Below, piece after piece: positions 20,298-28,276 of a stretch of 40,334 nt of DNA (the stretch's first letter is position 1; each line of letters opens with the position of its first letter). The translations under genes and the position numbers were made by a program. A model generated the notes under the pieces. The model did no database searches, was not told the DNA's origin, and was given only the letters and a program-made list of their open reading frames with translations. Source of the DNA: Alphaproteobacteria bacterium. GTDB lineage: Bacteria; Pseudomonadota; Alphaproteobacteria; SP197. The stretch spans positions 1-40,334 of the forward strand of contig SHVY01000031.1 of the NCBI GenBank assembly GCA_009694045.1. The letters run 5' to 3'.

Positions 20298-21689
20298 ATG
20301 CCAGAGGTCGCGACGCGGGTGGCGCCCGAACGGGGGATCGCGGCCTTGCGGCAGCTTCTGGGCGACCGGCTGTCCACCGCGATGGCGGTGCGCGACGCCC
20401 ACGGTCACGGCGAATCCTACCACCCGACCCAGGCTCCGGATGCCGTCGCCTTCGCGACGACGATCGCCGAAGTCGCCGAGATCGTTCGCATCTGCGCCGC
20501 CCATCGCCTGCCGATCGTGCCGTTCGGCACCGGCACCGGACTCGAGGGCGGGACGGTCGCGCTCCACGGCGGCGTCTCCCTCGACGTGAGCGGACTGAAC
20601 CGCATCGTCGCCGTGCGGCCCGAGGACATGAACATGACCGTCGAGGCGGGGGTCACCCGCAAGACCCTGAACACGCACCTGCGCGACACGGGTCTGTTCT
20701 TCCCGATCGACCCTGGGGCCGATGCCTCCCTCGGCGGCATGGCGGCGACCCGCGCCTCCGGCACCAACGCGGTGCGCTACGGCACCATGCGCGAGAACGT
20801 CCTGGGTCTGACCGTCGTCCTCGCCGACGGCCGCGTGGTGAAGACGGGCGGCCAGGCGAGAAAATCCGCCGCCGGCTACGATCTGACCCGACTGTTCGTC
20901 GGCTCCGAGGGCACCCTCGGCATCATCTGCGAGGTGACGCTGAAGCTGTACGGCGTGCCCGAGGCGATGTCGGCCGCGGTCTGTTCGTTTCCGACCATCG
21001 CCGACGCCGCCAACGCGGTGATCGTGACGATCCAAAGCGGCGTGCCGGTCGCTCGCATCGAGCTGATCGACGAGGTGCAGATGGGCGCGATCAATCGCCA
21101 CGCCAAGCTCGACTACAAGGTGGCGCCGACCCTGTTCTATGAGTTCCACGGCACCACCGCCGGCGTCGTCGAACAGGCGGAAGGGGCGCAGGCCATCGCC
21201 AGCGACTTCGGCGGCACCGACTTTCGCTGGGCGGTCAAGCCCGAGGACCGGGCGAAGCTGTGGCAGGCGCGGCACGACGCCTTCTACGCGGCCCTCGCCC
21301 TGCGCCCCGGGGTGAAGGGCTGGGCGACCGACGTCTGCGTGCCGATCTCCAGGCTCGCCGACTGCATCGTCGAGACCAAGCGGGACCTGGAGGCCTCGTC
21401 CGTCCTCGCGCCGATCGTCGGGCACGTGGGCGACGGAAATTTCCATTTGACGTTCCTGGTGGACCGGGACGACCCGGCCGAGATGGCCGAGGCCCACCGG
21501 ATCAACGATCGCATGGTGCTGCGCGCCCTCGCGATGGGCGGGACCTGCACCGGCGAGCACGGCATCGGCTACGGCAAGGTCGACTTCCTCCAGGCCGAGC
21601 ACGGCGCGGGCGTCAGCGTCATGCGCGATTTGAAGCGGGCGCTCGATCCCGCTAACATCATGAATCCTGGCAAAGTCTTGAGGATCTGA
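20298..21689 (+). CDS. FAD-binding D-2-hydroxyacid dehydrogenase (GlcD/D-lactate dehydrogenase cytochrome family)
   Basis: The 463-residue flavoprotein of the VAO/PCMH fold oxidises D-lactate, glycolate or related 2-hydroxyacids. The FAD domain has PFGTGTGLEGG (about 75-85), DPGADASLGGMAATRASGTNAVRYG and the SEGTLGIICEVTLKL stretch. The C-terminal domain has GHVGDGNFH and CTGEHGIGYGK, typical of D-lactate dehydrogenase (cytochrome) and GlcD. It is a single complete polypeptide, without separate glcE/glcF partners. It heads a four-gene plus-strand operon; the next gene starts 4 bases after its stop. The acid oxidised could be the product of the aldolase or enolase-family neighbours, but this is inference. 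Confidence 0.93.
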   Translation: MPEVATRVAPERGIAALRQLLGDRLSTAMAVRDAHGHGESYHPTQAPDAVAFATTIAEVAEIVRICAAHRLPIVPFGTGTGLEGGTVALHGGVSLDVSGLNRIVAVRPEDMNMTVEAGVTRKTLNTHLRDTGLFFPIDPGADASLGGMAATRASGTNAVRYGTMRENVLGLTVVLADGRVVKTGGQARKSAAGYDLTRLFVGSEGTLGIICEVTLKLYGVPEAMSAAVCSFPTIADAANAVIVTIQSGVPVARIELIDEVQMGAINRHAKLDYKVAPTLFYEFHGTTAGVVEQAEGAQAIASDFGGTDFRWAVKPEDRAKLWQARHDAFYAALALRPGVKGWATDVCVPISRLADCIVETKRDLEASSVLAPIVGHVGDGNFHLTFLVDRDDPAEMAEAHRINDRMVLRALAMGGTCTGEHGIGYGKVDFLQAEHGAGVSVMRDLKRALDPANIMNPGKVLRI

Positions 21690-21693
21690 CCCC

Positions 21694-22341
21694 ATGGCCG
21701 AACTCGCCGATCGCTTCGAGCGCCTGACCGTGAGCGTCGTCCACGACGTGATGCGGGGCATAGGGATCGAGGGCGCCGTGCTGCCCCCGACGATTCGGCC
21801 GTTGCTGCCCGAGAGGCGGCTTGCCGGGCTCGCCTTCACGGTGGATGGCCATCGCGTGTCCAACACCGATCGGCATACCACTCTGCTCGCCTGGTCGCGG
21901 TTGCTGTCGAAGGTGCCGCCCGGCTGCGTCCTCGTCTGTCAGCCCAACGACGACGAGCTCGCGCTGATGGGTGAGTTGTCGGCGGAGGCGCTTCGCCTCA
22001 AGGGCGTGCGCGGCTACATCGTCGATGGCGGCTGCCGCGACGTGGACGGCCTGTTGGCGATCGGGTTCCAGGTCTTCTGCCGATTCTTCACGCCGTCCGA
22101 CATTACCGGGCGCTGGCTGCCGAACACGTCCGGCCATCCCATCACCATCGGCGACGTGACGATTCAGACCGGCGACATCATATTCGGCGATCGCGACGGC
22201 GTGATCGTCGTCCCCGGCGACCGCGCCGAGGAGATCGTCAACGAGGCCGAGACGGTGACGGCGACCGAGAGCGCCATGCGCCGGGCGATCAAGGGCGGCA
22301 TGGACCCCGAGGCCGCGTACCTCAAGTTCGGCAAGTTCTGA
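21694..22341 (+). CDS. RraA/HMG-aldolase family protein
   Basis: The 215-residue protein belongs to the family shared by the RNase E inhibitor RraA and the class II HMG/CHA aldolases. The signature runs from GELSAEALRLKGVRG to VDGGCRD (residues 93-115), with Arg114 and Asp115 at the aldolase substrate/metal positions. It is longer than E. coli RraA (about 161 residues), and its company of a hydroxyacid dehydrogenase and an enolase-superfamily enzyme favours a metabolic aldolase or decarboxylase role over RNase control. The ATG at 21694 lies 4 bases after the previous stop and the next gene starts 3 bases after its end. Confidence 0.88.
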   Translation: MAELADRFERLTVSVVHDVMRGIGIEGAVLPPTIRPLLPERRLAGLAFTVDGHRVSNTDRHTTLLAWSRLLSKVPPGCVLVCQPNDDELALMGELSAEALRLKGVRGYIVDGGCRDVDGLLAIGFQVFCRFFTPSDITGRWLPNTSGHPITIGDVTIQTGDIIFGDRDGVIVVPGDRAEEIVNEAETVTATESAMRRAIKGGMDPEAAYLKFGKF

Positions 22342-22344
22342 TCC

Positions 22345-23511
22345 GTGTCGCGCATCGCCAGCGTGGAGACCATCCACGTCGCCATGCCGGGCGATCCGAC
22401 TTGGTCGGCCGGCGGCACCGAGGACGTCCTCCTGGTCGTCGTCACCGATGCGGACGGACGGCAGGGGATCGGCGAGTGCAACACCGCGCCGGCGCTCACC
22501 CGCGCGGCGATCGAGCTGCCCACCCTGCACAAGTGGAGCGAGAGCCTGAAGGGCTGCCTGATCGGCGCCGATCCGTTCGAGGCGCCCGCGTTGTGGGAGC
22601 GGATGTACCAGGCGACCCTGTTCCACGGCCGGCGTGGCCTGGGGCTGCACGCCATCTCGGCCCTGGACATCGCGCTGCACGACCTTGCCGGCAAGCAGCT
22701 CGGTCGGCCGGTGTACGCCCTGCTCGGCGGCGCGCGGCGGACCCATTGCACGCCGTACGCGACCGTCTTTCCCGGCATGCCCGAGGGACGCGGCCTGGCC
22801 CAGCTCATGGCGGAGACCGAGCGGCAGTTCGCGACCGCGAAGCGGCTGGGGTTCCGCGCGGTGAAGATGGAGGTGCTGTTCGAGGGCCTGGCGGACGACC
22901 GGGCGCTGGCCGACCTGATCCGCGAGGGGCGCCGGATGCTGGGCGACGACACGGCGATGGCACTCGACTTCGGCTACCGCTGGAGCGACTGGCGCGACGC
23001 CCGCTGGCTGCTCAACCGGATCGCCGATTGTGACATCCTGTTCGCCGAGGCGGTGTTGCAGCACGACGACCTGGCCGGCCACGCCAAGCTCGCCGGCGCG
23101 ATCCCCATGCGCCTGTGCGGCGCCGAGTTCGCCGCCGGCCGGGATGAGATCCTGGCGTGGATCCGGGTTGGCAAGGTGGATGTGGTGCAGCCGAACCTGA
23201 CCCGCGCCGGCGGCTTCACCGAGATGATGCGGATCGCCGAGTTATGCGCGCTGGAGGGCGTGCAGTTGATCCCGCACGGCTGGAACCTGGGGTTCGGGGT
23301 CATCGCCGGCTACCACCTGCAGGCGGCGGCGCCGAACGTGCCGTATGTCGAATATCGCACCCATCATCTGTTCCCCTCCCCCTTGCGCCGCGACCTGGCA
23401 AGCCCGGCGGACCTGCCCGTCAGCGACGGCCGGGTTGCCCTCCCGCCCGGCCCGGGGTTGGGATTGACCCTCGACCAGGAGATCGTCCGCCGCCATCGCG
23501 TGGCGCCGTGA
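22345..23511 (+). CDS. Mandelate racemase/muconate lactonizing enzyme family protein (enolase superfamily)
   Basis: The 388-residue protein has the capping domain followed by a TIM barrel. The metal ligands appear as Asp208 (ALDFG), Glu235 (FAEAV) and Glu261 (CGAEF), with a likely acid/base His311 (IPHGW). At the usual K-x-K position on the second barrel strand the sequence is VKMEV: Lys174 is kept but the second Lys is Glu176. Members are sugar-acid dehydratases, racemases or cycloisomerases; the specific reaction is unknown. The start is GTG at 22345, 3 bases after the previous stop. The stop overlaps the next start (GTGA). Confidence 0.9.
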   Translation: MSRIASVETIHVAMPGDPTWSAGGTEDVLLVVVTDADGRQGIGECNTAPALTRAAIELPTLHKWSESLKGCLIGADPFEAPALWERMYQATLFHGRRGLGLHAISALDIALHDLAGKQLGRPVYALLGGARRTHCTPYATVFPGMPEGRGLAQLMAETERQFATAKRLGFRAVKMEVLFEGLADDRALADLIREGRRMLGDDTAMALDFGYRWSDWRDARWLLNRIADCDILFAEAVLQHDDLAGHAKLAGAIPMRLCGAEFAAGRDEILAWIRVGKVDVVQPNLTRAGGFTEMMRIAELCALEGVQLIPHGWNLGFGVIAGYHLQAAAPNVPYVEYRTHHLFPSPLRRDLASPADLPVSDGRVALPPGPGLGLTLDQEIVRRHRVAP

Positions 23512-24254
23512 CGGTGCAGGCCTGGGACGCGGCCTGCTATGCGCGGAACGCCCGTTTCGTCAGCGACCTCGGGGCACCGCTGCTCGATCTGCTTTCGCCC
23601 CGGCCCGGCGAGCGCATCCTCGACCTCGGTTGCGGCGACGGGGCGTTGACCGAGAAACTCGTGGCCGCCGGCGCGATCGTCGTCGGCGTCGACGCGAGCC
23701 CGGACATGGTGGCCGCGGCCAAGGGACGGGGGATCGACGCGCGCGTCATGGACGGCCAGGCCCTGACGTTCTCGGGGGAGTTCGACGCGGTCTTCTCCAA
23801 CGCCGCGCTGCACTGGATGAAACGCGAAGGGGCGGTGATCCAAGGTGCCCATCGGGCCTTGAAGCCGGGTGGCCGGGTGGTCGCCGAACTCGGCGGCGGC
23901 GACAATGTCGCCACGGTCCGCGCGGCGATCCACGCCGAACTCGCGCGCCGCGGTCTCGACCCGTGGTCGTTCGATCCCTGGACCTTCCCCACGGCCGAGG
24001 ACTACCGCGCCCGACTGGAATCCCACGGTTTCACCGTCGCCTCCTGCGCGCTGCTCCCGCGCCCGACGCCCGTGCCGGGCCGCCTGGCCGACTGGCTCGA
24101 TACCTTCGCCGGGACGTTTCTGGGGGCACTCCCCGTCGACCAGCGCGAGGCCTTCAAGAACGCTGTCGAGGACCGCACCGCCCCGGCGCTGCACGATGCG
24201 CGCGGCTGGCACGTCGACTACGTGCGCCTCCGGGTCCTGGCCGCGCGAAGCTAG
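23508..24254 (+). CDS. Class I SAM-dependent methyltransferase (trans-aconitate methyltransferase-like)
   Basis: The 248-residue cytosolic methyltransferase has the SAM-binding motif ILDLGCGDGALTEKL (about 37-51), VVGVDASPDMVAAAKGRG, and a post-motif FSNAALHWMK, typical of the Tam-like group that methylates small carboxylic acids. The GTG at 23508 overlaps the enolase-family stop by four bases, so it is the fourth gene of the operon. A carboxylate intermediate of that pathway is a reasonable but unproven substrate. The open frame extends upstream to 23157 only as a shadow of the preceding gene. Confidence 0.85.
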   Translation: MTVQAWDAACYARNARFVSDLGAPLLDLLSPRPGERILDLGCGDGALTEKLVAAGAIVVGVDASPDMVAAAKGRGIDARVMDGQALTFSGEFDAVFSNAALHWMKREGAVIQGAHRALKPGGRVVAELGGGDNVATVRAAIHAELARRGLDPWSFDPWTFPTAEDYRARLESHGFTVASCALLPRPTPVPGRLADWLDTFAGTFLGALPVDQREAFKNAVEDRTAPALHDARGWHVDYVRLRVLAARS

Positions 24255-24295
24255 CCCCTAGAGCGGAATCCGTTCAGCTGTGGTCCACAGGAGAC

Positions 24296-24449
24296 GCCCT
24301 CATGCTTCGACAAGCTCAGCATGAGGGCTGATTTTGCGGTCCTTGAGTTCGACCCTTCCCCGTCGGCGTAGGGGCGGTAGGGGCGGGTCAACATCAACGA
24401 CCGTTGGTATGATTTTGCGGCCTCACCCTGAACCTGTCGAAGGGCGAGG
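24296..24449. repeat. Pair of REP-like palindromes in intergenic region
   Basis: The first palindrome has arms GCCCTCATGCT (24296-24306) and AGCATGAGGGC (24318-24328), perfect over 11 bp, around a TCGACAAGCTC loop. The second (24421-24449, CCTCACCCT and AGGGCGAGG with one mismatch) carries a related loop, GAACCTGTCGA. Both are next to an identical TGATTTTGCGG (24329-24339 and 24410-24420), in mirrored order, separated by a G-rich stretch. Such CTTCGACAAGCTCAG-type palindromes are known as abundant dispersed repeats in alphaproteobacterial genomes; they may also terminate the two convergent genes. Confidence 0.7.
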
Positions 24450-24486
24450 CCGACGCACGGTGATTCGATCCGAACGGAATTTGCCC

Positions 24487-25491
24487 TCAGCCGATCAGGA
24501 AGCCGTCGCGCAGGGGGTCGTCGGGGTCGAACAGGAACTGGTGGATGCCGGTGATATAGGCCGTCCCCGAGACCCTGGGCACCACGGCGGCGAACGACCC
24601 GACCTTGGCCTCGCCGACGATGCGCCCGCCGAACGTGGTGCCGAGAATCCCCTCGGCCAGGATCTCCTCGTCCCTTCGCATCGTGCCGCGGGCGAGCAGC
24701 AACGCCATCATGTGCGAGGTCCCGGTGCCGCCGGGCGAGCGGTCGAACTGCCCGTCGGCGAACACGTGGACGCATTTGTACTTGGCGCCCGGGGCCTGGG
24801 GCGGGCCATGGATCGTCACCAGGTCCACGGACCTGATGTGGTCCAGGGTCGGATGCCTGACGGCGACCGCGCGGTTGATGGCGTGGCGCAGCGCCACGCC
24901 CGCCTCGGCGAGCGCGCGGGCGTTCTCGGGCCGGATCTCGACCCCCAGCGCGTCCGCCCGGACAGCGCCGAAGAAGCTGCCGCCGAAGGTCACGTCCAGG
25001 ACGATGCGGCCCCGGCCCGGCAGATCGACGGCCACGTCCCGGGCGAACACGAAGGCCGGCACATTGACGAAGGCGGCGCCAAGGGCGCGGCCGCCCCGCA
25101 CCGCGACCTCGATCAGGACGGGCCCGGCCGGGGTGTCGAGCCGGATTGGCGTGATCGGTTCCCGCGCGGCCACCATCCCGGTCTCGACCAGGGTCACCCC
25201 CAGCCCGATGGTGCCGTGCCCGCACATGTTCAGATAGCCGGAGTTGTCGAACCAGATCACTCCGTAGTCCGCGCCCGCATGGGTGGGTGGCGCCAGGAAC
25301 CCGCCGAACATCCCCCGATGCCCGCGCGGCTCGCACAGCAGGGCCCGCCGCAGATGGTCGTGGTCGGCCCGCAGCCGTTCGCGCTGCTCCAGGATCGAGG
25401 CGCCGGTGATGGGGACCCCGGACAGCACCACCCGCGTGGGCTCGCCGCAGGTGTGGGAATCGACCGTGTGGATGACCCGATCCGCGCGCAT
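24487..25491 (-). CDS. Proline racemase family protein (hydroxyproline epimerase/dehydratase-like)
   Basis: The 334-residue cytosolic protein of the proline racemase superfamily covers proline racemase, 4-hydroxyproline 2-epimerase and trans-3-hydroxyproline dehydratase. The first catalytic motif is intact (GYLNMCGHGTIG, Cys90), as is the N-terminal VDSHTCGEPTRVV. The second motif, normally SPCGTGT or SPTGTGT, reads DRSPGGTGTS, so the second catalytic residue is Gly254 (codon GGC, one base from the Cys codon TGC). Two-base racemisation is therefore unlikely if the base is correct; dehydration or another activity using one Cys is possible. The amidase gene is upstream on the same strand. Confidence 0.88.
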   Translation of the reverse strand: MRADRVIHTVDSHTCGEPTRVVLSGVPITGASILEQRERLRADHDHLRRALLCEPRGHRGMFGGFLAPPTHAGADYGVIWFDNSGYLNMCGHGTIGLGVTLVETGMVAAREPITPIRLDTPAGPVLIEVAVRGGRALGAAFVNVPAFVFARDVAVDLPGRGRIVLDVTFGGSFFGAVRADALGVEIRPENARALAEAGVALRHAINRAVAVRHPTLDHIRSVDLVTIHGPPQAPGAKYKCVHVFADGQFDRSPGGTGTSHMMALLLARGTMRRDEEILAEGILGTTFGGRIVGEAKVGSFAAVVPRVSGTAYITGIHQFLFDPDDPLRDGFLIG

Positions 25492-25548
25492 GCCCTAGTG
25501 ATCCGATTCCGACGGATCGACCCCGATCCTTCGGACCGAACCCTCAGC

Positions 25549-25617
25549 AAGACTCTCATCCTGTGGTCCGCCCCAAACACAATGATCGGGAATCAAGCGT
25601 TTGGGGCGGACCACTAG
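25549..25617. repeat. Dispersed palindromic repeat, copy B
   Basis: Perfect 16-bp arms, GTGGTCCGCCCCAAAC (25563-25578) and GTTTGGGGCGGACCAC (25599-25614), enclose a 20-base loop. The repeat, with preceding CTCTCAT and trailing CTAGGCC, matches copy A at 11639-11702. The last base of the right arm is the first base of CTA (25614-25616), the complement of the amidase stop codon. It is located between two genes on the same strand, like copy A. Confidence 0.88.
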
Positions 25618-26858
25618 GCCTCCAGGACCTGGGCGGACCACTGGGCGACGCCGAGCAGCCGTCGATCGTCGTGGCGCCGGGCGACGAGCTGGACGCCCAG
25701 CGGCATGCCGTTGGGACCCCGCCCCACCGGCAGGGTGACGCAGGGCACGTGCAGCAGCGTCCAGATCCGGTTGAACAGGTTGTCGCCGGTGTCCGCGAGG
25801 CCCACGGGGGCCTCCCCCAGGGCGCCAAAGGTCACGAGGACGTCATGGTCGCCGAACAGCCGTTCGGCCCCGGCCCGGCAGGTCTCGGCATGGATCTGGG
25901 CCGCGCGGTAGGCGTCGGGCGTGACCGCCAAGCCGTCGGTGATCGCCGCGCGTTGCTCCGCGCTCAGGCCGTCGCGGTGCGCGTGCCATTCGTGGGCGAG
26001 CGCCCGCGCTCCCTCGGCGTTCTCGATGGTCCGCTGCAAGGAATAGAGGGCATCGAACTCGGCGGGCGCCGCCTGATCCCGCACCACCGCGCCCGCCCGG
26101 GCGAGGCGCCCGCCCACGTCGTGCAGCAGGTCGCGGGCCGCCCCCTCGGCACGGTCGGCATGGACCGTCGGGTGCAACCCGATCCGGGGCCGTGCCAGGG
26201 CGTCCGCGCCCCAGGTCGGTTCGCCGCACAGCACCCGCGCCAGGGCCGCCACCTCGGGCACCGACCGGGCGAAGACCCCGACGGTATCCAGACTGTCGGC
26301 CAAGGTCTTCACCCCGGCGCGCGGCACCAGGCCGAAGCTCGGCTTGAAACCGACGACGCCGCAGAAGGCCGCCGGCCTGATCACCGAACCGCCGGTCTGG
26401 GTGCCGAGCGCCAGGGGCACCATGCCATCCGCCACCGCCGCGGCCGATCCGCTCGACGAGCCGCCGGGCGTGCGCGCCGGATCGTGCGGATTGGTCGTGC
26501 GCCCGGCCTTCCAGCCGGCGAATTCGGTGGTGACGCTCTTGCCGAGAACGATCGCGCCGGCCGCCCGCAGCAGGGCGACCGCCGCCGCGTCCGCCACCGG
26601 GCGATGCCCGGCATAGATCGGCGAGCCGTAGGCGGTCGGCATGTCCTCGGTGTCGAACACGTCCTTGATGGCGATCGGCACGCCGTGCAGGGGACCTCGG
26701 CGTTCCTCGCGATCGCGGCGCGCCGCCAGCGCCAGGGCCGCATCCGCCGCCAGATGCGCGAACGCGCCGACCCGCACTTCGCGCTCGGCGATCCGCGCCA
26801 GACAGGCCTCGACGCGGGTAAGGGCGCTCTGCTCGGGGCCTGGGAATCGCGACGCCAT
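25614..26858 (-). CDS. Amidase signature family hydrolase
   Basis: The 414-residue enzyme has the Ser-cisSer-Lys triad of the amidase signature family: Lys65 in PIAIKD, the Ser cluster GGSSSGS (132-138) and the nucleophile Ser158 in GTQTGGSVIRP. It hydrolyses an amide bond; the family spans GatA, AtzF-like and peptide amidases. The absence of gatB/gatC neighbours and the form of the C-terminus argue against GatA. I chose the ATG at 26858 (an upstream in-frame ATG lies at 26888). Its neighbour on the same strand, the proline-racemase-family gene, suggests amino acid amide or cyclic imino acid catabolism, as inference. The stop codon lies at the edge of dispersed repeat copy B. Confidence 0.92.
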   Translation of the reverse strand: MASRFPGPEQSALTRVEACLARIAEREVRVGAFAHLAADAALALAARRDREERRGPLHGVPIAIKDVFDTEDMPTAYGSPIYAGHRPVADAAAVALLRAAGAIVLGKSVTTEFAGWKAGRTTNPHDPARTPGGSSSGSAAAVADGMVPLALGTQTGGSVIRPAAFCGVVGFKPSFGLVPRAGVKTLADSLDTVGVFARSVPEVAALARVLCGEPTWGADALARPRIGLHPTVHADRAEGAARDLLHDVGGRLARAGAVVRDQAAPAEFDALYSLQRTIENAEGARALAHEWHAHRDGLSAEQRAAITDGLAVTPDAYRAAQIHAETCRAGAERLFGDHDVLVTFGALGEAPVGLADTGDNLFNRIWTLLHVPCVTLPVGRGPNGMPLGVQLVARRHDDRRLLGVAQWSAQVLEA

Positions 26859-26944
26859 AGGCCTCTCATAGCATGGTCCGCGCAGCACGTCCTTTCAGGT
26901 CCGACCCGCGCCCGCTACACTGGCGCGCGTACGCGGTAGGGATC

Positions 26945-27694
26945 ATGCGCATTCGATGGTTGGCCGTGGCCCTCGCCACGCTGGTATCCGTCCTTGGCGA
27001 TGGGGTCGCGGGCGCCCGCGCCGAGTACGTCGACCTGGAGCTGATCCTGGCGATCGATGCCTCGTCGAGCGTCAACTTCGACGAGTTCAACCTGCAGGTG
27101 AACGGGCTGGCCGCCGCGTTCCGCAACCCGTTGCTGAGCCGAGCCTTGGAATCCGCCGAGGGTCAGGGCGGCATCGCCGTCTGCGTCGTGCAGTGGTCCG
27201 ACACCCGCAAGCAGGAACTCGCGATCGATTGGTTCCGGGTCGACGATGCCGAATCGGCGGCGGCCTTCGCCAGCCTGATCGAGAGGGCGCCGCGCCTGAT
27301 CGAAGGCGGCGGGACCTCGATCAGCGGCGCCATCGATTTCTCGGTCCTGCTGTTCGACGCCAACGATTTCCAAGGCCGCCGCCGGGTCATCGACGTCTCC
27401 GGCGACGGCCGCAGCAACATCGGGCGGCTGCCGGCCGATGCGCGCGACGACGCGATCGGCGCCGGCATCACCATCAACGGCCTGGCGATCCTCAACGAGG
27501 AGCCGAACGTCGATCGCCATTACGCCCGGTCGGTGATCGGCGGCACCAACGCCTTCATCACCACCGCCAATGATTACCAGGACTTCGCCGACGCCATCCT
27601 CCTGAAGCTGGTTCGCGAGATCAGCGGCGACATCGTCTCGGAGCTGGAGCATCGGAGCGCTGGATTGATCCAAGTTCGCCGTTCCGGCGTATAG
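26945..27694 (+). CDS. DUF1194 protein with von Willebrand A-like domain
   Basis: The 249-residue protein has a Sec signal peptide (about 1-26, ending ARA-EY) and a VWA-like domain that begins LELILAIDASSSV, with the MIDAS pattern DxSxS at residues 38-42. It also shows the family's GGTSISGAIDFSVLLF and VIDVSGDGRSNIG. It is predicted periplasmic, binding a divalent metal and a partner protein; the actual role is unknown. I chose the ATG at 26945, as 26873 would place 24 extra polar residues before the signal. It is divergent from the amidase across 86 bases. The next gene starts 52 bases downstream. Confidence 0.88.
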   Translation: MRIRWLAVALATLVSVLGDGVAGARAEYVDLELILAIDASSSVNFDEFNLQVNGLAAAFRNPLLSRALESAEGQGGIAVCVVQWSDTRKQELAIDWFRVDDAESAAAFASLIERAPRLIEGGGTSISGAIDFSVLLFDANDFQGRRRVIDVSGDGRSNIGRLPADARDDAIGAGITINGLAILNEEPNVDRHYARSVIGGTNAFITTANDYQDFADAILLKLVREISGDIVSELEHRSAGLIQVRRSGV

Positions 27695-27746
27695 TCCCTT
27701 GGAACGCCTGCGGGAGGTCCGGAGCGAATCGCGGGGAGAAACTGGG

Positions 27747-28187
27747 ATGATTGGTCGTTGGGCCCTCGTCGTGGCCATGGGGCTGGGCTTGGCCGCGTGC
27801 GCCGAGATGTCCGAAAAGAAGGAAATAGCGTCGCTTTTCAACCGCCTGGGCGGCAAGGAAGCGATCGTGGCCGTGGTGGATGACTTCGTCGGCAACGTCG
27901 CGGCCGACGAGCGAATCAACGGCTTCTTCGGCAACACCGATATTCCCGCGCTCAAGGCCAACCTGGTCGATCAGGTCTGCCAGGCGAGCGGCGGCCCCTG
28001 CACCTACACCGGCAGGGACATGAAGACGACCCACGCCGGCATGGGAATCAACAAAGACCAGTTCAACGCCATGGGCGAGGATATGCTGAAGACCCTGGCG
28101 AAATTTAACGTGCCGGAACAGGAGACGAACGAAGTCATGTCTCTCCTGGGTTCGGTGCAGGGCGACATCGTCGGACAGTATGGCTAA
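27747..28187 (+). CDS. Truncated haemoglobin (group 1) with lipoprotein signal
   Basis: The 146-residue product fuses a lipoprotein signal (hydrophobic 5-17, lipobox LAAC with Cys18) to a short 2-on-2 globin. The globin part starts at SLFNRLGGKEAIVAVVDDF and has the proximal haem His96 in RDMKTTHAGMGI, typical of trHbN. Truncated globins bind O2, CO or NO and are normally cytoplasmic; here the signal predicts membrane anchoring on the periplasmic side. The ATG at 27747 lies 6-12 bases after a GGGGAGAAA ribosome binding site. It sits between a periplasmic VWA protein gene and a NifU-type gene, all on the plus strand. Confidence 0.9.
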   Translation: MIGRWALVVAMGLGLAACAEMSEKKEIASLFNRLGGKEAIVAVVDDFVGNVAADERINGFFGNTDIPALKANLVDQVCQASGGPCTYTGRDMKTTHAGMGINKDQFNAMGEDMLKTLAKFNVPEQETNEVMSLLGSVQGDIVGQYG

Positions 28188-28276
28188 ACCCCTACGTAAC
28201 TTGGTGTTGAACCCGGGCGCTCCCTGTACCACCTTTGGGGGAGATCGCCCCCGCTGACGCGGGGGGTAGGAGCGCC

